A DNA stretch of 26,928 nucleotides from NCBI GenBank assembly GCA_905202125.1, contig CAJKQX010000030.1, positions 1-26,928 on the forward strand, written 5' to 3'. This DNA comes from an uncultured Prevotella sp. Its GTDB lineage: Bacteria; Bacteroidota; Bacteroidia; Bacteroidales; Bacteroidaceae. Positions 23,368-26,928 of the stretch are shown here, in pieces. Each line of letters opens with the position of its first letter. The first letter of the stretch is position 1. Below the pieces are notes generated by a model that searched no databases, had not been told where the DNA came from, and worked only from the letters and a program-made list of their open reading frames with translations. Position numbers and translations under genes: made by a program.

Positions 23368-24366
23368 ATGATTAATCGTGAGTTAATAAGAATTAAGATA
23401 GTCCAGTTAACCTATTCATACTATCAGAATGGAAACAAAAACATGGATAATGCTGAGAAAGAGCTGATGTTCAGTTTGTCAAAGGCCTATGATTTATACA
23501 ACTATCTGCTGGAACTGATTGTGGCAATTACACGTGAAGAGCGTCTTCGCGTAGAGGTGATGTCGCGCAGTGCGCAGCGTGAGGGCAGAGAGTTGCCTTC
23601 ATCCAAATTTGCCGATAATAAATTCGCTTTGCAGCTCGAGGAGAACAAGATGCTCAACGATTTTATCGAGACCCAGAAACTGACATGGGATGATCACATC
23701 GAGTATGTAAGACGTATCTGCAATCAGATTGAGCAGAGTCAGGTGTATCTTGACTACATGGCATCGGCCGACGATTCGTATGAAGCCGACCGCGAGTTGT
23801 GGCGCAAGCTCTACAAGATGTTTGTTCAGGACAACAGCGACCTCGATTCGCTCCTGGAAGAGAAAAGCCTCTATTGGAACGACGACAAGGAGATAGTGGA
23901 TACTTTCGTGCTGAAGACCATCAAGCGTTTTGAATATCGCAACCGCTCCAAACAAGAGTTGCTGCCCGAATACAAGGATGAGGAGGACAAGATATTCGCC
24001 CGCAAGCTGTTCCGCGCCACCATCTTCAATGCCGAGATGTATCAGCGCTATATGAGCGATACATCGCGCAACTGGGACTTTTCGCGTCTGGCCTACATGG
24101 ATGTGGTCATCATGCAGATAGCCATTGCCGAGATGCTGACATTCCCCAATATCCCCGTGAGCGTGACGATAAACGAGTATGTCAATCTGGCCAAGCTCTA
24201 TTCCACACCACGCAGTGGCGGATACATCAATGGAATGCTCGACACCATTGCGAGATATCTCATAGACAACGGCAAGATGTTCAAATCGATGGACGAGCCC
24301 CGCTCCCGCAAGACAAAGCAGGAGAACGACAATGAGGCATCGAAAGAGGACGAGGCCGACCGTTGA
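23368..24366 (+). CDS. nusB: Transcription antitermination factor NusB, long Bacteroidetes form
   Basis: NusB pairs with NusE (S10) to bind boxA RNA in rRNA antitermination. The 332-residue protein is about twice the E. coli length. The N terminus has the family-like INRELIRIKIVQLTYSYYQ, an extended alpha-helical middle is typical of Bacteroidetes, and the C-terminal NusB fold runs from about 210 (KLFRATIFNAEMYQRYMSD ... LAYMDVVIMQIAIAEMLTFPNIPVSVTINEYVNLAKLYSTPRSGGYINGMLD). The tail is highly charged. The frame is open further upstream, but the promoter at 23305-23336 and the N-terminal match support the ATG at 23368. It heads the nusB-yajC-ybbR-coaE cluster. Confidence 0.92.
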   Translation: MINRELIRIKIVQLTYSYYQNGNKNMDNAEKELMFSLSKAYDLYNYLLELIVAITREERLRVEVMSRSAQREGRELPSSKFADNKFALQLEENKMLNDFIETQKLTWDDHIEYVRRICNQIEQSQVYLDYMASADDSYEADRELWRKLYKMFVQDNSDLDSLLEEKSLYWNDDKEIVDTFVLKTIKRFEYRNRSKQELLPEYKDEEDKIFARKLFRATIFNAEMYQRYMSDTSRNWDFSRLAYMDVVIMQIAIAEMLTFPNIPVSVTINEYVNLAKLYSTPRSGGYINGMLDTIARYLIDNGKMFKSMDEPRSRKTKQENDNEASKEDEADR

Positions 24367-24420
24367 ACCGTCTCCCCGGACCCTCGAAAATAATATGGAT
24401 AATAACAATCAAAACAATAA

Positions 24421-24747
24421 ATGAATATGAATACAATGTTTTTGGCAGCCCAGGCCAACGCCAATGGAGGCGGCATGGGAATGCTTCTGATGATGGTGGC
24501 CGTGTTTGCGATAATGTGGCTCTTCATGATCCGCCCTCAGCAGAAGAAACAGAAAGAGATACGTAAGTTTCAGAACTCACTGCAGGAAGGTGCTAAAATC
24601 ATCACCAACGGTGGTATCTACGGCACTGTGAAACATGTGGATCTCGCAGCCAACACCGTCGATGTGGAGGTGGCTCGTGGCGTAGTGATTACCGTTGATA
24701 AGAATTACGTATTTGCAGACGCATCGGCACAGATGCCCGGCGCTTGA
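24421..24747 (+). CDS. yajC: Preprotein translocase accessory subunit YajC
   Basis: YajC associates with SecDF in the Sec translocon. The 108-residue protein has a single span at about 19-38 (GMLLMMVAVFAIMWLFMIRP) followed by the hallmark RPQQKKQKE and the soluble domain with ITNGGIYGTV and DVEVARGVVITVDKNYV. A Gly/Asn/Met-rich stretch precedes the span. It lies 54 bases after nusB and 30 before the YbbR gene. Confidence 0.96.
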   Translation: MNMNTMFLAAQANANGGGMGMLLMMVAVFAIMWLFMIRPQQKKQKEIRKFQNSLQEGAKIITNGGIYGTVKHVDLAANTVDVEVARGVVITVDKNYVFADASAQMPGA

Positions 24748-24777
24748 TGATATCGTCATCACACAGATGATAGGATA

Positions 24778-25770
24778 ATGTCCAAGATGCAAGACTATAT
24801 AGCGAAAATAGTGAGAAAGATGAGGAATTCCTTGTTTCGTAGACCGAGCAAGGAATTCTTCATTTTTTTGTTTTTCCTCGCCTTGAGCAGCATCTTCTGG
24901 CTCATGATGACTCTCAACGAGACCTTTGAGCAGGAAATCACAGTCCCCGTACAGCTCACCGGTGTGCCCGAAAACGTGGTGATAACCACCGATGTTGACA
25001 GCGCTCTGCGCGTGACGGTGCGCGACAAGGGCTACACGCTGGCCACATATCTGTACGGCGAACAGTTGCCGGCAGTGAAAATACCATTTGATGCGTATGC
25101 CAACAAGAACACGGGATACGGCGTGGTGCCGCTGATTGACATCCAGAGACAGTTGTATCAGCGCCTCATGAGCTCGTCCAAGATACAAAGCATCAATCCC
25201 GACAAGATGGATTTCTATTTCAACTATGGTCTCTCAAAGACAGTGCCCGTGCGTATGAACGGTACGGTGGTGCCCGCCAAGTCGTATTATCTGGCCCATA
25301 CCAAGTTCTGGCCCGAGATGGTCACCGTGTATGCCGGGAAAAACATACTCGACAGCATCAAGTACGTGAAGATCGCGCCCATCCATATTGTCAATTTCGA
25401 GGATACCGTCATACGCGAGGTGGAGCTCGAGAAGGTGCGCGGAGTCAAGTGTGTGCCCGCCAAAGTGCGCATAGGACTTTATCCCGACATCCTCACCGAG
25501 GAGATCCTCGATATCCCGATTCAGACCGTGAATGTGCCTGAGGGCAAGGCATTGCGCCTGTTCCCGTCGCATGTCGAGGTGCGTTTCATCGTCGGAGCAA
25601 GCCTCTTCCGAACCATCGGAGCCGAACGGTTCACTGTCGTGGCCGACTACAACGAGGCGGTGAATAACACCAACGGCAAGTGCAATATCTATCTGCGCAA
25701 CAATCCCAACGATGTGCGCAGCGCACGGCTCGCCATACAGCAGGTCGATTTCCTCATCGAACAGCAGTGA
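24778..25770 (+). CDS. YbbR-like domain protein
   Basis: The 330-residue protein has one N-terminal membrane span (about 27-45, FFIFLFFLALSSIFWLMMT) followed by extracytoplasmic beta-rich YbbR repeats, recognised from ITVPVQLTGVPENVVI near the span, VPVRMNGTVV in the middle and LDIPIQTVNVPEGKALRLFPSHVEVRF towards the end. In Firmicutes the related CdaR regulates the diadenylate cyclase CdaA. No cyclase gene is next to it here, so that role cannot be assumed. Placement between yajC and coaE is, from memory, a usual Bacteroidales arrangement. Confidence 0.88.
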   Translation: MSKMQDYIAKIVRKMRNSLFRRPSKEFFIFLFFLALSSIFWLMMTLNETFEQEITVPVQLTGVPENVVITTDVDSALRVTVRDKGYTLATYLYGEQLPAVKIPFDAYANKNTGYGVVPLIDIQRQLYQRLMSSSKIQSINPDKMDFYFNYGLSKTVPVRMNGTVVPAKSYYLAHTKFWPEMVTVYAGKNILDSIKYVKIAPIHIVNFEDTVIREVELEKVRGVKCVPAKVRIGLYPDILTEEILDIPIQTVNVPEGKALRLFPSHVEVRFIVGASLFRTIGAERFTVVADYNEAVNNTNGKCNIYLRNNPNDVRSARLAIQQVDFLIEQQ

Positions 25771-25817
25771 CGCGCCTTATATATAATAATGTAAAAAAGA
25801 CCAAACCGGCCGTTAAT

Positions 25818-26381
25818 ATGAAAATAGCCATCACAGGGGGAATAGGGAGCGGCAAGTCTTATGTGTGCCGTCTGCTCGAAAAGCGCGGAATCGAGGTGTA
25901 TGACTGTGATGCCGCTGCCAAGCGGTTGATGCGCTTGTCGGATGATCTGCGCCGCGCATTGACCGAACTTATTGGTCCCGACGCGTATGTGGACGATGTG
26001 CTTCAGAAGAAAGTGATAGCGCGTTTCCTCCTTGCCGACCATCGCAATGCCGAAGCCTTGAACAATGTGGTACATCCCGTCGTGGCCCGCGATTTCATGG
26101 CCTCGGGCAAGGACTGGATAGAGACGGCCATACTCTTCGACAGTGGCTTTCATCGGCGTATATCCCCGGACCGTGTGGTCTGTGTGACCGCTCCAATAGA
26201 GGTGCGCCTCGATCGCATTATGGTGCGCGACGGCCTTACACGTTCTCAGGCCCAGGCATGGATACAACGACAGATGCCACAGGACGAAGTGGCCGGACTG
26301 AGCGATTATGTAATCGAGAACGACGGCATGCAATCGCTCGACAATCAGATAGACAACATTTTAAACAAAATATATAATTGA
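25818..26381 (+). CDS. coaE: Dephospho-CoA kinase
   Basis: CoaE phosphorylates the 3'-hydroxyl of dephospho-CoA, the last step of coenzyme A synthesis. The 187-residue protein opens MKIAITGGIGSGKSYVC with a P-loop at 7-14, then YDCDAAAKRLM, NNVVHPVVARDF, ETAILFDSG, and the lid-like RLDRIMVRDGLTRSQAQAWIQRQM. Start at 25818 is preferred to upstream in-frame codons that overlap the YbbR gene, since it gives the standard N terminus. Only 11 bases separate it from the DUF5606 gene. Confidence 0.95.
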   Translation: MKIAITGGIGSGKSYVCRLLEKRGIEVYDCDAAAKRLMRLSDDLRRALTELIGPDAYVDDVLQKKVIARFLLADHRNAEALNNVVHPVVARDFMASGKDWIETAILFDSGFHRRISPDRVVCVTAPIEVRLDRIMVRDGLTRSQAQAWIQRQMPQDEVAGLSDYVIENDGMQSLDNQIDNILNKIYN

Positions 26382-26392
26382 CAACAAACACA

Positions 26393-26833
26393 ATGGAAAC
26401 AATTCTTTCAATATCCGGCAAACCCGGACTTTACAGACTCGTGTCACGCGGAAAAATGAATCTTATCGTAGAATCGCTCGATGACCAGCATCGCCGCATG
26501 CCGGCTTTTGCATCTGACCGTGTGACAAGTCTCGGCGACATCGCCATGTATACCGATGCAGAGGATGTGCCCCTGTGGCAGGTACTCAAGAATCTTGGCG
26601 AAAAAGAGCAGTCGCAGAAATGTTCGCTCAACTATAAGAAATGCTCGGCTGCCGAACTGCGTGACTATTTCGCAGAGGTGCTCCCTTCGTACGACCGCGA
26701 CCGTGTGCACGACAGCGATATCAAAAAACTCATACAGTGGTACAATATCCTCGTGGCCTACGGAATCACTGATTTTGAAAAAGATCTGGCTCCCACACAG
26801 GGCGACAACGTGGATGATCGCACTGAGGAATAA
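26393..26833 (+). CDS. DUF5606 family protein
   Basis: This 146-residue cytoplasmic protein begins METILSISGKPGLYRLVSRGKMNLIVESLD, which I recognise as the Bacteroidetes-restricted DUF5606 family. The N-terminal half looks like a small beta barrel (GLYRLVSRG, RMPAFASDRVTSLGDIAMYT); the C-terminal half is helical and ends in an acidic tail. Function unknown. I chose the ATG at 26393 over a TTG 15 bases upstream that overlaps the coaE stop. It is the last gene before a strong terminator. Confidence 0.88.
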   Translation: METILSISGKPGLYRLVSRGKMNLIVESLDDQHRRMPAFASDRVTSLGDIAMYTDAEDVPLWQVLKNLGEKEQSQKCSLNYKKCSAAELRDYFAEVLPSYDRDRVHDSDIKKLIQWYNILVAYGITDFEKDLAPTQGDNVDDRTEE

Positions 26834-26839
26834 ACCCTT

Positions 26840-26877
26840 TCGGGCGATGACCGGCAAGGTCATCGCCCGATTATTTA
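26840..26877 (+). terminator. Terminator of the nusB-coaE-DUF5606 cluster
   Basis: TCGGGCGATGACC pairs perfectly with GGTCATCGCCCGA (13 bp) around a 5-base GGCAA loop, followed by TTATTTAT. The stem is very strong; the T run is short. Confidence 0.85.
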
Positions 26878-26878
26878 T

Positions 26879-26896
26879 CCCAAATCGGTCATTAGA
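26879..26896. repeat. Second copy of the CCCAAA(T)CGGTCATTAGA motif
   Basis: This differs by one inserted base from 3424-3440. Here the second arm of the small palindrome is absent (GAGTTC instead of GACCG). Confidence 0.45.
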
Positions 26897-26917
26897 GTTC
26901 ATGGCTGTTTTGGAGAT

Positions 26918-26925
26918 TATATTTG
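26918..26925 (+). promoter_or_regulatory. Possible -7 box for a gene beyond the window
   Basis: TATATTTG fits TAnnTTTG and follows the terminator, as a promoter of the next + strand gene would. No matching TTTG is found 19-21 bp upstream. Confidence 0.3.
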
Positions 26926-26928
26926 TTG

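Overview
The window looks like a chromosomal segment from a Bacteroidales bacterium, most likely Prevotellaceae or a close relative. Reasons: several promoters fit the Bacteroidetes pattern (TTTG near -33, TAnnTTTG near -7) instead of sigma70; Shine-Dalgarno sequences are weak; NusB, L25/Ctc, CoaE and a DUF5606 protein have Bacteroidetes-type forms; two outer-membrane beta-barrel proteins are of the CarboxypepD_reg-like/OMP_b-brl type; and one secreted protein has a Prevotella-style C-terminal tail (FNLNGQKV...LPKGVYIVNGKK). The genus cannot be fixed from the sequence alone.

Layout. 1-399: non-coding, opening inside a ~130-bp repeat. 400-2886 (+): a flippase-like integral membrane protein and the dipeptidase PepD, ending in a strong terminator. 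3058-3333 (+): a compact unit with its own promoter, a 28-codon membrane-peptide gene and its own terminator. 3488-4321 (+): rsmA/ksgA, whose promoter lies so close to the ATG that the mRNA may be leaderless. 4498-6745 (+): a 64-residue small protein followed by a 671-residue secreted protein, in AT-richer DNA. 6891-14066 (-): a seven-gene operon transcribed aroB, hotdog thioesterase (MenI-like), menF, menD, menB, menC, menE. It carries the shikimate ring-forming step plus the chorismate to dihydroxynaphthoate part of menaquinone synthesis, without menH or menA. 14067-14951: an 885-bp intergenic region with a pair of ARG-box-like palindromes, three tandem GC-rich imperfect palindromes and the second copy of the ~130-bp repeat. 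14952-20880 (+): two tandem paralogous outer-membrane beta-barrel proteins. 20867-23135 (-): rplY, pth, an S4-domain RNA-binding protein and purN, converging with a 14-bp overlap on the second barrel gene. 23368-26833 (+): nusB, yajC, a YbbR-like protein, coaE and a DUF5606 protein, ending in a perfect-stem terminator.

How the genes work together. The men operon feeds anaerobic electron transport: AroB supplies the shikimate pathway to chorismate, and MenF/D/C/E/B and the thioesterase convert chorismate to 1,4-dihydroxy-2-naphthoate. The two flanking housekeeping clusters serve translation and ribosome maintenance (RsmA, L25, Pth, S4 protein), transcription antitermination (NusB), secretion (YajC), coenzyme A (CoaE) and purines (PurN). 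The accessory material is the 4.5-6.7 kb secreted-protein pair, the tandem barrel genes and the repeat-rich spacer. No rRNA, tRNA, CRISPR array, transposase or phage gene was seen. The most unusual signals are the dispersed repeat with its internal ARG-box-like palindrome, the 28-residue peptide unit and the apparently leaderless rsmA.
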